DNA of 49,948 nucleotides, taken from the NCBI GenBank assembly GCA_009377865.1, contig WHTH01000027.1, forward strand, positions 1 to 49,948, given 5' to 3'. Both the position numbers and the translations under genes were made by a program. A model generated the notes under the pieces. The model had not been told where the DNA came from, made no database searches, and saw only the letters and a list, made by a program, of their open reading frames with translations. The DNA is from Pseudonocardiaceae bacterium (GTDB taxonomy: Bacteria; Actinomycetota; Actinomycetes; Mycobacteriales; Pseudonocardiaceae). This document shows positions 37,458 to 46,242 of this stretch, piece by piece (position 1 is the stretch's first letter; every line of letters starts with the position of its first letter).

Positions 37458-37536
37458 GCCCGGCGAGCATACACACGTGGTCGGCCCGGTCAGCGAGTAC
37501 ACGTCGCAGGCGGCGAGTATCCCGTTCCGATCATTG

Positions 37537-37550
37537 GATATGACGCTATC
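37537..37550. promoter_or_regulatory. Candidate operator for the CmtR-type repressor
   Basis: GATA-TGACGC-TATC is a 4-base inverted repeat with an overlapping ATGA/TCAT pair; it ends 8 bases before the repressor GTG, in an AT-richer stretch. Autoregulation is likely for this family; the exact site is inferred. Confidence 0.4.
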
Positions 37551-37558
37551 ATCGCTGT

Positions 37559-37954
37559 GTGACGATCAATAATGCACGGTCGGCGATTGTTGTGACGCCT
37601 GGCGAGCTGAGCGCGGCCGTGGCGTTGTTCCGCAGCCTGGCGGAGCCGACCCGGTTGGCGATCATGCGCCGGCTGGCCTCCGGCGAGGCGCGGGTGGTGG
37701 ACCTGACCGTCGAGCTGAGGTTGGCGCAGTCGACGGTGTCGTCGCATCTGGCGTGCCTTCGCGGGTGCGGGCTGGTCGACTACCGGCCGCAGGGCCGCGC
37801 CTCGGTCTACCAGCTGGCGCGCCCGGAGCTGATGGACTTGTTGCAGGCGGCGGAGACGCTGCTGGCGGCCACCGGTGAGGCCGTGGCGCTGTGCCCGAAC
37901 TACGGCGTCGACGCGAGCCGCGACGCCTCGAGGGATGCCGGAGGACGGTCATGA
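37559..37954 (+). CDS. cmtR: ArsR/SmtB-family metal sensor, CmtR type
   Basis: 131 residues from GTG 37559. Winged helix with LFRSLAEPTRLAIMRRLA and QSTVSSHLACLRGCGLVDYR. The CLRGC pair (Cys66/Cys70) in the recognition-helix region plus a C-terminal Cys112 (ALCPNYG) corresponds to the three Cys that bind Cd/Pb in CmtR. It overlaps the ATPase gene by 4 bases, so repression of that exporter, relieved by Cd/Pb or Zn, is expected. Confidence 0.85.
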   Translation: MTINNARSAIVVTPGELSAAVALFRSLAEPTRLAIMRRLASGEARVVDLTVELRLAQSTVSSHLACLRGCGLVDYRPQGRASVYQLARPELMDLLQAAETLLAATGEAVALCPNYGVDASRDASRDAGGRS

Positions 37955-39945
37955 GCGACGCCTGCTGCGACGACGACGCCCCGCGCCCCGCTACGGGGGC
38001 GGATGCGGAGCACGAGCACGAACACGAACCGGAGCGGATCTGGCAGATCCGCGAGCTGCAGGCCGCCGCGGTGGCGGCGGTGCTGCTGGCGGCGGGCTGG
38101 GTGCTCGGTCGGGCCGGAGCCGAGACGGTGGGTCTGGCGCTGGAGCTGGCCGCGGTGCTCGTCGGCGGGTCGACCTTCGTGCCCGGTGCACTACGCAGGC
38201 TGCTGCGCGGCAAGATCGGCGTCGGCACGCTGATGACCGTCGCCGCCTTCGGTGGGCTCGCCCTGGGCCAGGTCGTCGAGGTCGGCATGCTGGTGGTGCT
38301 GTTCTCGATCGCCGAGGGGCTGGAGGAGTACGCGGTCGCGAAGACCCGGCGGGGTCTGCGTGCGCTGCTGGACCTGGTGCCCGAGCAGGCCTCGGTGCTG
38401 CGGGGCGGCCGGGAGGTCGCGCTCTCCCCGGCGGACCTGGCTGTCGGGGACGTGATGCTGCTGCGGCCCGGGCAGCGGACGGCCACCGACGGGGTGATCC
38501 GGGCGGGCCGCACCAGCCTGGACACCTCGGCGATCACCGGTGAGTCCGTGCCCGTCGAGGCCGGGCCCGGTGACGCGGTGTACGCGGGGGTGATCAACGG
38601 TGGTGGTGCGATCGAGGTGCAGGTCACCGCAGCCGCGTCGGACAGCTCACTGGCCCGGATCGTGCACATCGTCGAGGAGGCCCAGGAACGCAAGGGCGCC
38701 GGGCAGCGCCTGGCGGACCGGATCGCCCGCCCCCTCGTGCCGGGCGTCATGGTCCTCGCCGGCCTCATCGCCGGCCTGGGCGCGCTGCTCGGGGACCCGC
38801 TGGTGTGGGTCGAGCGGGCCCTGGTGGTGCTGGTCGCCGCCTCCCCGTGCGCGCTGGCGATCTCCGTGCCACTGACGGTCGTGGCCGCGGTCGGCGCGGC
38901 CAGCCGCGGCGGCGCGCTGGTCAAGGGCGGCGCCGCGCTGGAGCAGCTGGGGCGGGTCCGGATGGTGGCGCTGGACAAGACCGGCACCCTGACCCGCAAC
39001 GAGCCCCGTGTCGTGGAGCTCGTCACCGCCGATGGCTGCGGCGAGCGCGAGCTGCTGGCCGCCGCAGCGGCGCTGGAGGCCCGCAGCGAGCACCCGCTCG
39101 CCCCAGCCATCCTGGACGCCGCCGAGGACGTGCCGGTCGCCGAGGACGTCACCGCGGTGGCCGGCGCCGGGCTGCACGGGCGGCTGGACGGTGCCACGGT
39201 GCGGCTCGGCCGGCCGGGCTGGATCGACCCCGGCCCGCTGGCCGCCGCGGCCGACCGGCTGCAGGGCGCCGGCGCCACCGTCGTCCTGGTGGAACGCGAC
39301 GACACGCTGCTGGGCGTGGTCGCGGTGCGCGACGAATTGCGCGACGAGGCCGCCGAGACCGTCGAACGGCTGCGCGGGCTGGGCATCGACACCGCCATGC
39401 TCACCGGGGACAACGCCCGCACCGCCGCCACCCTGGCCACCCAGGCCGGGATCACGACCGTGCACGCCGAGCTGCGGCCCGCGGACAAGGCCGACCTCGT
39501 CACCCGGCTGCGGCGGGACCGGGCGGTGGCCATGGTCGGCGACGGCGTCAACGACGCTCCCGCCCTGGCCACCGCCGACGTCGGCATCGCGATGGGCGCG
39601 ATGGGCACCGACGTCGCCATCGAGACCGCCGATGCCGCGCTGCTGGGCGAGGACCTGCGGCACCTGCCGCAGCTGCTCGGCCACGCCCGCCGGGCGCGCA
39701 CCATCATGCTGCAGAACGTGGGGCTGTCGCTGGCGATCATCACCGTCCTCATCCCGGTCGCCGCGTTCGGCGTGCTGGGCCTGGCCGCCGTGGTGTTCGC
39801 CCACGAGCTCGCCGAGGTCCTCGTGATCCTCAACGCCATCCGCGCCGCCCGGCGGACGCCGGCCTCCGACGTCGCCCTCGAGCCCGGTCAGCCGGTCCGC
39901 ATCCCGGATGTTCGTTACAACAGCGCAGATGCTGCACATCTGTGA
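37951..39945 (+). CDS. Heavy-metal exporting P1B-type ATPase with SPC motif
   Basis: 664 residues. The N-terminus has CC-DDD and an HEHEHEHE-like string instead of a folded metal-binding domain. Transport motif SPC (298-300, in SPCALAISVP); phosphorylation site DKTGTLT (Asp342); SEHPLAPA; GDGVNDAPAL (from 530). SPC is the hallmark of the P1B-4 class (Co, Zn, Cd, Fe), whereas Zn/Cd pumps usually have CPC. With a CmtR-type sensor in front, cadmium, zinc or cobalt efflux is the best guess. Confidence 0.9.
   Translation: MSDACCDDDAPRPATGADAEHEHEHEPERIWQIRELQAAAVAAVLLAAGWVLGRAGAETVGLALELAAVLVGGSTFVPGALRRLLRGKIGVGTLMTVAAFGGLALGQVVEVGMLVVLFSIAEGLEEYAVAKTRRGLRALLDLVPEQASVLRGGREVALSPADLAVGDVMLLRPGQRTATDGVIRAGRTSLDTSAITGESVPVEAGPGDAVYAGVINGGGAIEVQVTAAASDSSLARIVHIVEEAQERKGAGQRLADRIARPLVPGVMVLAGLIAGLGALLGDPLVWVERALVVLVAASPCALAISVPLTVVAAVGAASRGGALVKGGAALEQLGRVRMVALDKTGTLTRNEPRVVELVTADGCGERELLAAAAALEARSEHPLAPAILDAAEDVPVAEDVTAVAGAGLHGRLDGATVRLGRPGWIDPGPLAAAADRLQGAGATVVLVERDDTLLGVVAVRDELRDEAAETVERLRGLGIDTAMLTGDNARTAATLATQAGITTVHAELRPADKADLVTRLRRDRAVAMVGDGVNDAPALATADVGIAMGAMGTDVAIETADAALLGEDLRHLPQLLGHARRARTIMLQNVGLSLAIITVLIPVAAFGVLGLAAVVFAHELAEVLVILNAIRAARRTPASDVALEPGQPVRIPDVRYNSADAAHL
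39926..39942. other. Stem-loop at the end of the ATPase gene
   Basis: CAGATG-CTGCA-CATCTG covers the last codons of the ATPase, just before TGAGTTTTCTTG and 44 bases before the dtxR-type start. It could be a weak terminator or an operator of the DtxR-like protein; the sequence does not decide. Confidence 0.35.
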
Positions 39946-39986
39946 GTTTTCTTGTCTCCCTCGTTCGAGGAGTCTAACGTTCAGCT

Positions 39987-40754
39987 ATGACCCACCTCCG
40001 TCCCGAACGTCGGCCGGCGTGTTGCCGCCTGGAGCACTCGGAGACGGTCGAGGATTACCTCAAGGCCATCTACCACCTGGACTGCCGGGGGGAACCGACG
40101 ACCACGTCGGAGATCGCCCGGGCGGTGGGCGTGTCCGCCCCCTCGGTGTCGACGATGGTGGGGCGGCTTGCCGATGCCGGGCTGGCCGAACGCGCGGATG
40201 ATCGGCGGGTCTGGCTGACCGGGCACGGCATGCGGCACGCGCGTGAGGTGATCCGCCGGCACCGCCTGATCGAGACGTTCCTGGCGGAGGTGCTCGGGAT
40301 GCCGTGGGACGAGGTGCACGCCGAGGCCGAGATCCTCGAGCACGCGCTCAGCGCCCGCCTCACCGACCGCATCGATGACTGGCTCGGCCGTCCCGAGCAG
40401 GACCCGCACGGCGACCCGATCCCGCCCCGGGACGGGGATTACACCGAGGAGTGGCCGGCACCGCTGCACACCGCGCCGGGCGGCGCGCGGTTCGTGGTGC
40501 AGCGGGTGTCCGACCGCGACAGTGCGGCGCTGCGGTACCTCGGCGAGATGGGGATCCGGCCCGGTACCCACCTCGCCGTCGAGAACTGGGACCCGTTCGG
40601 CGGGCCGATGTGGGTGTCCGTCGACGGTGAGCGGGTCGCGCTGGGCGAGCAGCTCACTCACCTGGTTCGCGGGGTCGTCGACGAGACCGCGCCGGAGGGC
40701 GGAGTGCGCCACGGGGATCGATCGCGAACCGACCTTGGGAAGGCACCGACGTGA
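39987..40754 (+). CDS. DtxR/MntR-family metal-dependent repressor with FeoA-like domain
   Basis: 255 residues. DNA-binding domain: HSETVEDYLKAIYHLDC, TSEIARAVGVSAPSVSTMVG and RLADAGLAERADDRRVWLTG; metal-binding and dimer domain with HRLIETFLAEVLGMPWDEVH and AEAEILEHALS; C-terminal SH3-like FeoA domain (DSAALRYLGEMGIRPGTHLA). Fe(II)- or Mn(II)-activated repressors of this type control metal uptake. Head of a unit with feoA and split feoB (4-base overlaps throughout), so Fe(II)-dependent control of ferrous iron uptake is likely. Confidence 0.92.
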   Translation: MTHLRPERRPACCRLEHSETVEDYLKAIYHLDCRGEPTTTSEIARAVGVSAPSVSTMVGRLADAGLAERADDRRVWLTGHGMRHAREVIRRHRLIETFLAEVLGMPWDEVHAEAEILEHALSARLTDRIDDWLGRPEQDPHGDPIPPRDGDYTEEWPAPLHTAPGGARFVVQRVSDRDSAALRYLGEMGIRPGTHLAVENWDPFGGPMWVSVDGERVALGEQLTHLVRGVVDETAPEGGVRHGDRSRTDLGKAPT

Positions 40755-40993
40755 CCCTCGACGAGCTAGGACCGGACAACCGCGCGACCGTCGTCGCGCT
40801 CGAGATCCGCGGTACGCAGCGGCGCCGGCTCATGGATCTGGGGTTGCTTCCTGGCACCGAGGTCCGCGTCGACATGACGAGCCCGCTGGGCGATCCCACC
40901 GCGTACCTGGTGCGCGATGGCCTGATCGCGTTGCGGCGTTCGCAGGCCCGCGCCGTTCACGTCGAGGTACGCGACGGCTCGGAGCGACAGTGA
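40751..40993 (+). CDS. feoA: Ferrous iron transport accessory protein FeoA
   Basis: 80 residues from GTG 40751: an SH3-like FeoA domain with RGTQRRRLMDLGLLPGTEVR and a C-terminal strand LIALRRSQARAVHV. FeoA supports FeoB-driven Fe(II) uptake. Overlaps the regulator gene and the FeoB G-protein gene by 4 bases each. Confidence 0.92.
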   Translation: MTLDELGPDNRATVVALEIRGTQRRRLMDLGLLPGTEVRVDMTSPLGDPTAYLVRDGLIALRRSQARAVHVEVRDGSERQ

Positions 40994-41829
40994 CGTCCGG
41001 CTTCCAGGCGTCCTCCGCCGGGCCCGCCTGCACCTCCTGTGCGATCTACAACAGCGCCAACCTCGCGAAGCTCGGCGTGGAGACCGGTGACTACGACTAC
41101 GTCGCCGCAGTCGCCGGCAACCCCAACACCGGCAAGAGCACGGTGTTCAACGCGCTGACCGGGCTGCGGCAGCACGTCGGCAACTGGCCCGGCAAGACGG
41201 TGGCACGGGCAGAGGGAGGTTTCACCTACCGTGGACTCGGCTACAAGCTCGTCGATCTGCCGGGGACCTACTCGCTGCTGTCGACCAGCAATGACGAGGA
41301 GATAGCCAGGGACTTCCTGCTGTTCGGGCGTCCCGACGTCACGATAGCGGTCGTCGATTCCACCCGGCTCGAGCGCAACCTCAACCTGGTGCTGCAGATC
41401 CTGCAGATCACCGACCGGGTGGTGGTCGCCCTCAACCTGATGGACGAGTCGCAGCGCCACGGCATCACCATCGATGTGCGCCATCTCGGTCGCGAGCTCG
41501 GCGTCCCGGTGGTACCGATGGCAGCCCGCAAGGGCGAAGGACTCCCGGAGCTACTCGAAGCCGTCGAGCAGGTCGCCACGCGGCAGCCGGCGACGAGTGT
41601 CCGGCGGGTCAAGCAGCGCAACGCAGCGCTGGAGCGCGCCGTCGCGACCCTGTCCGACAAGCTCGGGCAGGCCTTCCCCGGGCTGCCCAACACCCGATGG
41701 GTCGCGCTGCGGCTGCTGGAGGGCGACCCCAGCACCGAACAGGCCGTCCGCGACGGCACACTCGGTGACCTCGGCCGGGGCGCCGCCGAAGCAGGCTCGG
41801 CCCGTCCGACCGGGACGGCGGCGCGATGA
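40990..41829 (+). CDS. feoB: FeoB G-protein domain as a separate protein
   Basis: 279 residues from GTG 40990. A short Cys-containing N-terminus (ACTSCAIYNSANL) precedes the G domain: G1 GNPNTGKST, G2 Thr in GNWPGKT, G3 DLPGTYS, G4 NLMD, then the helical GDI-like domain (RWVALRLLEGD). The frame then ends; the membrane domain is the next gene, starting at the overlapping ATGA. In most bacteria both are one protein of about 700 residues. Confidence 0.93.
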   Translation: MTSGFQASSAGPACTSCAIYNSANLAKLGVETGDYDYVAAVAGNPNTGKSTVFNALTGLRQHVGNWPGKTVARAEGGFTYRGLGYKLVDLPGTYSLLSTSNDEEIARDFLLFGRPDVTIAVVDSTRLERNLNLVLQILQITDRVVVALNLMDESQRHGITIDVRHLGRELGVPVVPMAARKGEGLPELLEAVEQVATRQPATSVRRVKQRNAALERAVATLSDKLGQAFPGLPNTRWVALRLLEGDPSTEQAVRDGTLGDLGRGAAEAGSARPTGTAAR

Positions 41830-43241
41830 GCAATGCCCACCTGCTCGATCAGGCCGCTGCGCTGCGCGACGACCTGCCCGCTGACTTCCAGGACGGGATC
41901 GTCGAGTCGATCTACGCCGACGCCGCTGCGATCAGCTCGCACACCGTCAGCCGGGATTCGCAGCGCGCCCGGCTGACGGCCGACCGGCTGCTCGACCGCG
42001 CGCTGACCCACCGCGTCTGGGGCTTCGCGGTGATGGGGGTGCTGTTCTTCGCGGTCTTCTGGTTCACGATCGTCGGCGCCGCGGCCCCGTCCGCCTGGCT
42101 CTACACACTGCTCGTGGACAACGGCCACGCCTGGCTGCGGGACGGCTTCGTCGCGCTCGGCTCGCCTGCCTGGCTCACCGGGATCCTGATCGACGGCGCC
42201 TACCTGGGAACGGCCTGGGTGACCGCGGTCATGCTCCCCCCGATGGCGATCTTCTTCCCGCTGTTCACGTTGCTCGAGGATTTCGGCTACCTGCCGCGGG
42301 TCGCGTTCAACCTCGACCGGCTGTTCTCCGCCGCTGGCACGCACGGCAAGCAGTCCCTGAGCATGATGATGGGGTACGGCTGCAACGCGGCCGGAGTCAC
42401 CGCCACCCGCATCATCGACAGCCCGCGGGAACGCCTGATCGCCATCATCACCAACAACTTCAGCATCTGCAACGGGCGCTGGCCGACGCTTATCCTGATG
42501 GGGACGATCTTCATCGGCGCGCTGGCACCGCCGGCGCTGGGCAGCGTGGTCGCCGCAGGCAGCGTCGTGACCGTCGCCGTGATCGGCGTGCTGACCACCC
42601 TGCTGGTCTCCTGGGCGCTGTCGAAGACGGTGCTTCGCGGCCAGACATCAGCGTATTCGCTCGAACTGCCGCCGTACCGGCGGCCGCAGTTGTGGCGGAC
42701 CCTGCACACGAGCTTGATCGACCGCACGCTGTTCGTGCTGCGGCGGGCGCTGCTCATGGCGGCGCCGGCGGGAGCGGTGATCTGGCTGATCAGCAACGTC
42801 GACGTGGGTGGCACCAGCGTCGCCGCGCACGTGGTGGGCGCGCTGGATCCGTTGGGGCTGGCGCTGGGCCTCAACGGCGTCATCCTGCTCGCCTACATCG
42901 TCGCCATCCCCGCGAACGAGATCATCATCCCCACGATCCTGATGCTCACCATGACCCTCGGGTCCGGCATGTCCGGTGCTCAGAACGGGGTGATGATCGA
43001 GCTCGGACCGGCTCAGACCGAGACCGTGCTGATCCAGATCGGCGGCTGGACGCTGCTCACCGCGATCAACCTGATGCTGTTCAGCCTGCTGCACAACCCG
43101 TGCAGCACCACCATCCTGACCATCTGGAACGAGACCAAGAGCCTGAAGTGGACCAGCCTCGCCACGCTGCTTCCGCTGACCCTGGCATTCGCGGTCACGT
43201 TCCTCACCGCGACCGTCGCACGGCTCGCCGGCTGGGTCTAG
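41826..43241 (+). CDS. feoB: FeoB membrane permease domain as a separate protein
   Basis: 471 residues. A cytoplasmic linker (SIYADAAAISSHTV) typical of the part after the FeoB GDI domain is followed by DRALTHRVWGFAVMGVLFFA, the two Gate segments (FPLFTLLEDFGYLPRVAFNL; LNGVILLAYIVAIPANEIII) and the Cys-containing GYGCNAAGVTATRI, proposed to be on the iron path. About eight to ten helices. Complete when added to the preceding G protein; separated by translational overlap, not by decay. Confidence 0.93.
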   Translation: MSNAHLLDQAAALRDDLPADFQDGIVESIYADAAAISSHTVSRDSQRARLTADRLLDRALTHRVWGFAVMGVLFFAVFWFTIVGAAAPSAWLYTLLVDNGHAWLRDGFVALGSPAWLTGILIDGAYLGTAWVTAVMLPPMAIFFPLFTLLEDFGYLPRVAFNLDRLFSAAGTHGKQSLSMMMGYGCNAAGVTATRIIDSPRERLIAIITNNFSICNGRWPTLILMGTIFIGALAPPALGSVVAAGSVVTVAVIGVLTTLLVSWALSKTVLRGQTSAYSLELPPYRRPQLWRTLHTSLIDRTLFVLRRALLMAAPAGAVIWLISNVDVGGTSVAAHVVGALDPLGLALGLNGVILLAYIVAIPANEIIIPTILMLTMTLGSGMSGAQNGVMIELGPAQTETVLIQIGGWTLLTAINLMLFSLLHNPCSTTILTIWNETKSLKWTSLATLLPLTLAFAVTFLTATVARLAGWV

Positions 43242-43256
43242 CTGCGCGCGCACCGA

Positions 43257-44183
43257 TCACCACGACATCTCCTCGCACCGCTGCGAGTCCGCCGGGCGCT
43301 CGACCTGGATGGTGGCGTGGTCGATCCCGTAACGCTCGGCCAGCAGCTGTTGGGCCTGGTCGAGTGCCACGCTCGGCTCGCCCCCGTCACCGACGCAGAT
43401 ATGCGTGGTCAGCACCTCCATGCCGGAGGTGAGGGTCCACACGTGCAGGTCGTGCACGCCGGTCAATGCGGGGAGCTGCTCGAGATCGCATTCGATGGCG
43501 CGGACATCGAGCCCGCGTGGGGCCTGCTGGACGAGGATGCGCAGCGCCTGGGCCGCGAGCCTCGCGGTGCGCGGCAGCACGAACAGCCCGATGGCCACGC
43601 CGACGATCGGGTCGGCGTAGCGCCATCCGAATGCGAGCGTGACCGCGCCGGAGAGCAAGACACCCAACGAGCCGAGGGTGTCGGCCAGCACCTCGAGGTA
43701 GGCGCCGCGGACGTTGATGCTCTCCTGCGCTCCGCGGCGCAGCAGTGCGAACGCGACCAGGTTGGCGCCCAGACCGGCCGCAGCGGTGAGCATCACCGGC
43801 AACCCGGGTACCTCCGGCGGATCGAGGAACCGGCCCACCGCCTCGTAGAGGATCCAGCCTGCCACGCCGAAGAGCAGGGCCGCGTTGGCGAGCGCGGCGA
43901 GCACTTCCAGCCGGTAGAGCCCGAAGGTCCGGCTGGCCTTGCCGCCCGATCGCCGCGCCGCCAGGATGGCGGCCATCGCCATGCCCAACCCGAGCACGTC
44001 GGTGAACATGTGCGCCGCGTCGGAGAGCAAGGCCAGCGAGTCGGACAGCAGCCCGACCACGACCTCCAGCACGAGGAAGACCAGGAGGACGGCCAGTGAG
44101 ATCGCCATCCGGTTCAGGTAACGGGACGAGGCACTCACCGCCCCGCTCATCCCACCGTGACCGTGACCGTGGTCGTGGCTCAT
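43257..44183 (-). CDS. Cation diffusion facilitator (CzcD/ZitB-like) exporter
   Basis: 308 residues. His-rich N-terminus (SHDHGHGHGG), six helices with the metal-site motifs SDAAHMFTD (helix 2) and LADTLGS (helix 5), and a C-terminal cytoplasmic ferredoxin-like domain (LTGVHDLHVWTLTSGMEVLT) with HICVGDGG. HxxxD pairs of this kind select Zn/Cd. Exports Zn(II) and perhaps Cd/Co against protons. Convergent with the feo operon. The 97 bases upstream contain no obvious operator by eye. Confidence 0.93.
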   Translation of the reverse strand: MSHDHGHGHGGMSGAVSASSRYLNRMAISLAVLLVFLVLEVVVGLLSDSLALLSDAAHMFTDVLGLGMAMAAILAARRSGGKASRTFGLYRLEVLAALANAALLFGVAGWILYEAVGRFLDPPEVPGLPVMLTAAAGLGANLVAFALLRRGAQESINVRGAYLEVLADTLGSLGVLLSGAVTLAFGWRYADPIVGVAIGLFVLPRTARLAAQALRILVQQAPRGLDVRAIECDLEQLPALTGVHDLHVWTLTSGMEVLTTHICVGDGGEPSVALDQAQQLLAERYGIDHATIQVERPADSQRCEEMSW

Positions 44184-44369
44184 CGATCGCCCTCCTCGCC
44201 TCGATGCAGGTGCGTCGTCCGCCGTCGACGGGTTACCCTACATCGACATAGCCACATTCGCATGTCAGCATTGATGATCGTCACCTGTTTGGAGTTCGCT
44301 GATCATCTGGCAAGAAGTCAGACGTAGTCACGACGTGCCGTCGAGCACACACCCGGTGACCGCTCCTTG

Positions 44370-45164
44370 TCATGAGCCCGGGTGCGCGCGTCGAGGGTCT
44401 CGCCCGCCCGTCGTTTCCTGCTGCCCCGCCGGCCCGCCAGGTGCGGCCGGCTGCTCCCACCACGGCCGCATCGTCGGGCTCGTCCCATGCTCGCGGTCGA
44501 GTTGGCGGTCGATTCGCCGGCTCTCCCGCCGATCGTGTCGAAGCCATTGGGTCCCGAAGGCGATGAGGAAGATCACGGACACCACGTCGGCGAAGATCCA
44601 GAGGATCCCGCCGCCGATGAACTGGTCGGTCAGCAGGCTCGGCCCCCAGGTGCGTCCGAGCTCGCGGTAATACTCCCCCGCGATGATCTCTGAGCTCAGC
44701 ATCAGCGGGATGCCCAGCAGTACATGCATCGGCGCGAGCCCGAGGAACAGCAGGAACCGGAAGATGTAGGGCATCCGGTTCGGCAGCGGGTCGACGCCCA
44801 GCAGCGGCCAGAAGAACAGGCACCCTATGAGGAGGAAGTGCACATGGTTGGCGTCGTGGAGCAGGTCGCTGCGCAGCGTCGCCTCGTACAGCGGTGAGTA
44901 GTACAGCACGAACGGGGAGACCACGAAGAGCGCGAACGTCACCAGCGGGTGGGTCAGAACCCGCACGAGCCGGCTGTGCACGACCTTGAGCATCAGCTTC
45001 CGCGGTGGCAGCGGGAGGGCCCGGAGGGCAAGGGTGATCGGCGCGGCCATGCCCAGCGGCACCGGGGCCGCCATCTGCAACAGCATGTGCTGCACGGCAT
45101 GCGCGCTGAACAGGGTGGTGTCGTAGACGCCCACCGCTGAGGACGTCGCCACGAACACCGTCAC
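44370..45164 (-). CDS. ctaG: Cytochrome oxidase assembly-type CtaG protein, shortened N-terminus
   Basis: 264 residues from GTG 45164. Family marks: SAHAVQHMLLQMAAPVPLGM, HDANHVHFLLIGCLFFWPLL, LGLAPMHVLLGIPLM and a final helix with QFIGGGILWIFADVV; His-rich periplasmic loops may bind copper. Members (caa3_CtaG type) aid copper delivery to oxidases. The usual first helix is missing: an in-frame TAG lies about 48 bases upstream of the start. So it is 5' truncated or uses a shortened version. A GATAGTA element lies just upstream. Confidence 0.85.
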   Translation of the reverse strand: MTVFVATSSAVGVYDTTLFSAHAVQHMLLQMAAPVPLGMAAPITLALRALPLPPRKLMLKVVHSRLVRVLTHPLVTFALFVVSPFVLYYSPLYEATLRSDLLHDANHVHFLLIGCLFFWPLLGVDPLPNRMPYIFRFLLFLGLAPMHVLLGIPLMLSSEIIAGEYYRELGRTWGPSLLTDQFIGGGILWIFADVVSVIFLIAFGTQWLRHDRRESRRIDRQLDREHGTSPTMRPWWEQPAAPGGPAGQQETTGGRDPRRAHPGS

Positions 45165-45212
45165 CAGGCCGGTGAACCAAGCGCGCCGACCGCCACCACC
45201 TCGAGCGGGTAG

Positions 45213-45232
45213 CTATGATCTACGATAGTAAG
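45213..45232. promoter_or_regulatory. GATAGTA element upstream of ctaG
   Basis: CTATGATCTA-CGATAGTAAG has CTAT/ATAG arms with an 8-base spacer and ends in the same ten bases as the ccmA element. It lies about 50 bases upstream of ctaG, between it and the end of the third M56 gene. Confidence 0.55.
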
Positions 45233-45276
45233 CAGCATCTTGCCGCGCGCGAGCCCCGGGGCCCGCCACCACCACG

Positions 45277-46242
45277 TCAGCCCAGCGCGGTCGTGATGCA
45301 AGTGACCAACCCGGCGGCAGCCAGCAGGCCACCCCCGATGGCTGCGGGAACCACGGCGGCGGACAGACCCGCGAGCGTCGCAGCTGCAGCCGCGCGCATC
45401 CTCCCAGGAGCTGACTCTGCTTCCAGCCACCGCAATCGCACCGACACGTCGTCTCCCCCCATCGCGAGTGAGCCGCGGGGCGTCTCACCCCCGGTCATCG
45501 CGAGCAGCGCGGCGCGCACCGGGGCCGGCCCGTGCACCCGGACCGCTGCACGATCGGCGGCGAGTTCGACCAGCGTTCGGATCAGCGCCGGGGACGTGCG
45601 CATCAGCGGCAGCCATGGCATCGCCGTCGCCAGAGCCTCGGCGAGGCCGACCAGCAGGTGGTGGCGACCCCGCAGGTGGGCCCGCTCGTGATCGAGTACC
45701 GCCGCGACGTCCCGAGCGGGCAACCGGTCAACGAGCCCGCGGGAGGCAATGATCACGGATCGAGGGCTGCTGCCTCCCGCGATGCTGTAGGCCACCGGCT
45801 GCGGGTGCTCGAGCCACAGCAGCGGGAACCTGCCGGGTTCGACCCGCGCGATCCCGCGTAGCACGTCGACGTGCCGCCGGTGCACGTCGCGCTGGGTACG
45901 GATGCGGCAAGTCCCGGCGTGCAGCACCCGCGCGGACGTGACCGCCAGCAGCGTCGCGCCGGTAAGCCCGACGAGGGCCTCGACGGGCGGCATCTCGCCG
46001 CCGCTGACAGCGAGCCAGCAGTGTTGCAACGCTCGAACGACCTGCCTCGCCGGGCCGTGCCCGGGGACCAGGCTGGTCACGACTGCCGCGACCAGGGTGA
46101 CGAAGGTGCTCACCACCAGCACGAGCCACGCGGCCAGGGCGGCACGCGGCTCCATCCGGTGCCGCACGCCTGCGACGAGCACCGCCGGTGCGAGCCACAG
46201 CACGAGAAAGGCACCGAACAGCAACGCCACCGCGAGGCGCAT
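45277..46242 (-). CDS. M56-family membrane metallopeptidase, copy 3
   Basis: 321 residues from ATG 46242 overlapping the blaI-type stop (ATGA). Helices at about 3-25, 36-58, 90-106 and near the C-terminus. Zinc site HERAH (185-189) with a further acidic motif in LVELAADRAAV. Closest in layout to copy 2. Partner protease of the third BlaI repressor; the next gene downstream on the same strand is ctaG. Confidence 0.92.
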   Translation of the reverse strand: MRLAVALLFGAFLVLWLAPAVLVAGVRHRMEPRAALAAWLVLVVSTFVTLVAAVVTSLVPGHGPARQVVRALQHCWLAVSGGEMPPVEALVGLTGATLLAVTSARVLHAGTCRIRTQRDVHRRHVDVLRGIARVEPGRFPLLWLEHPQPVAYSIAGGSSPRSVIIASRGLVDRLPARDVAAVLDHERAHLRGRHHLLVGLAEALATAMPWLPLMRTSPALIRTLVELAADRAAVRVHGPAPVRAALLAMTGGETPRGSLAMGGDDVSVRLRWLEAESAPGRMRAAAAATLAGLSAAVVPAAIGGGLLAAAGLVTCITTALG

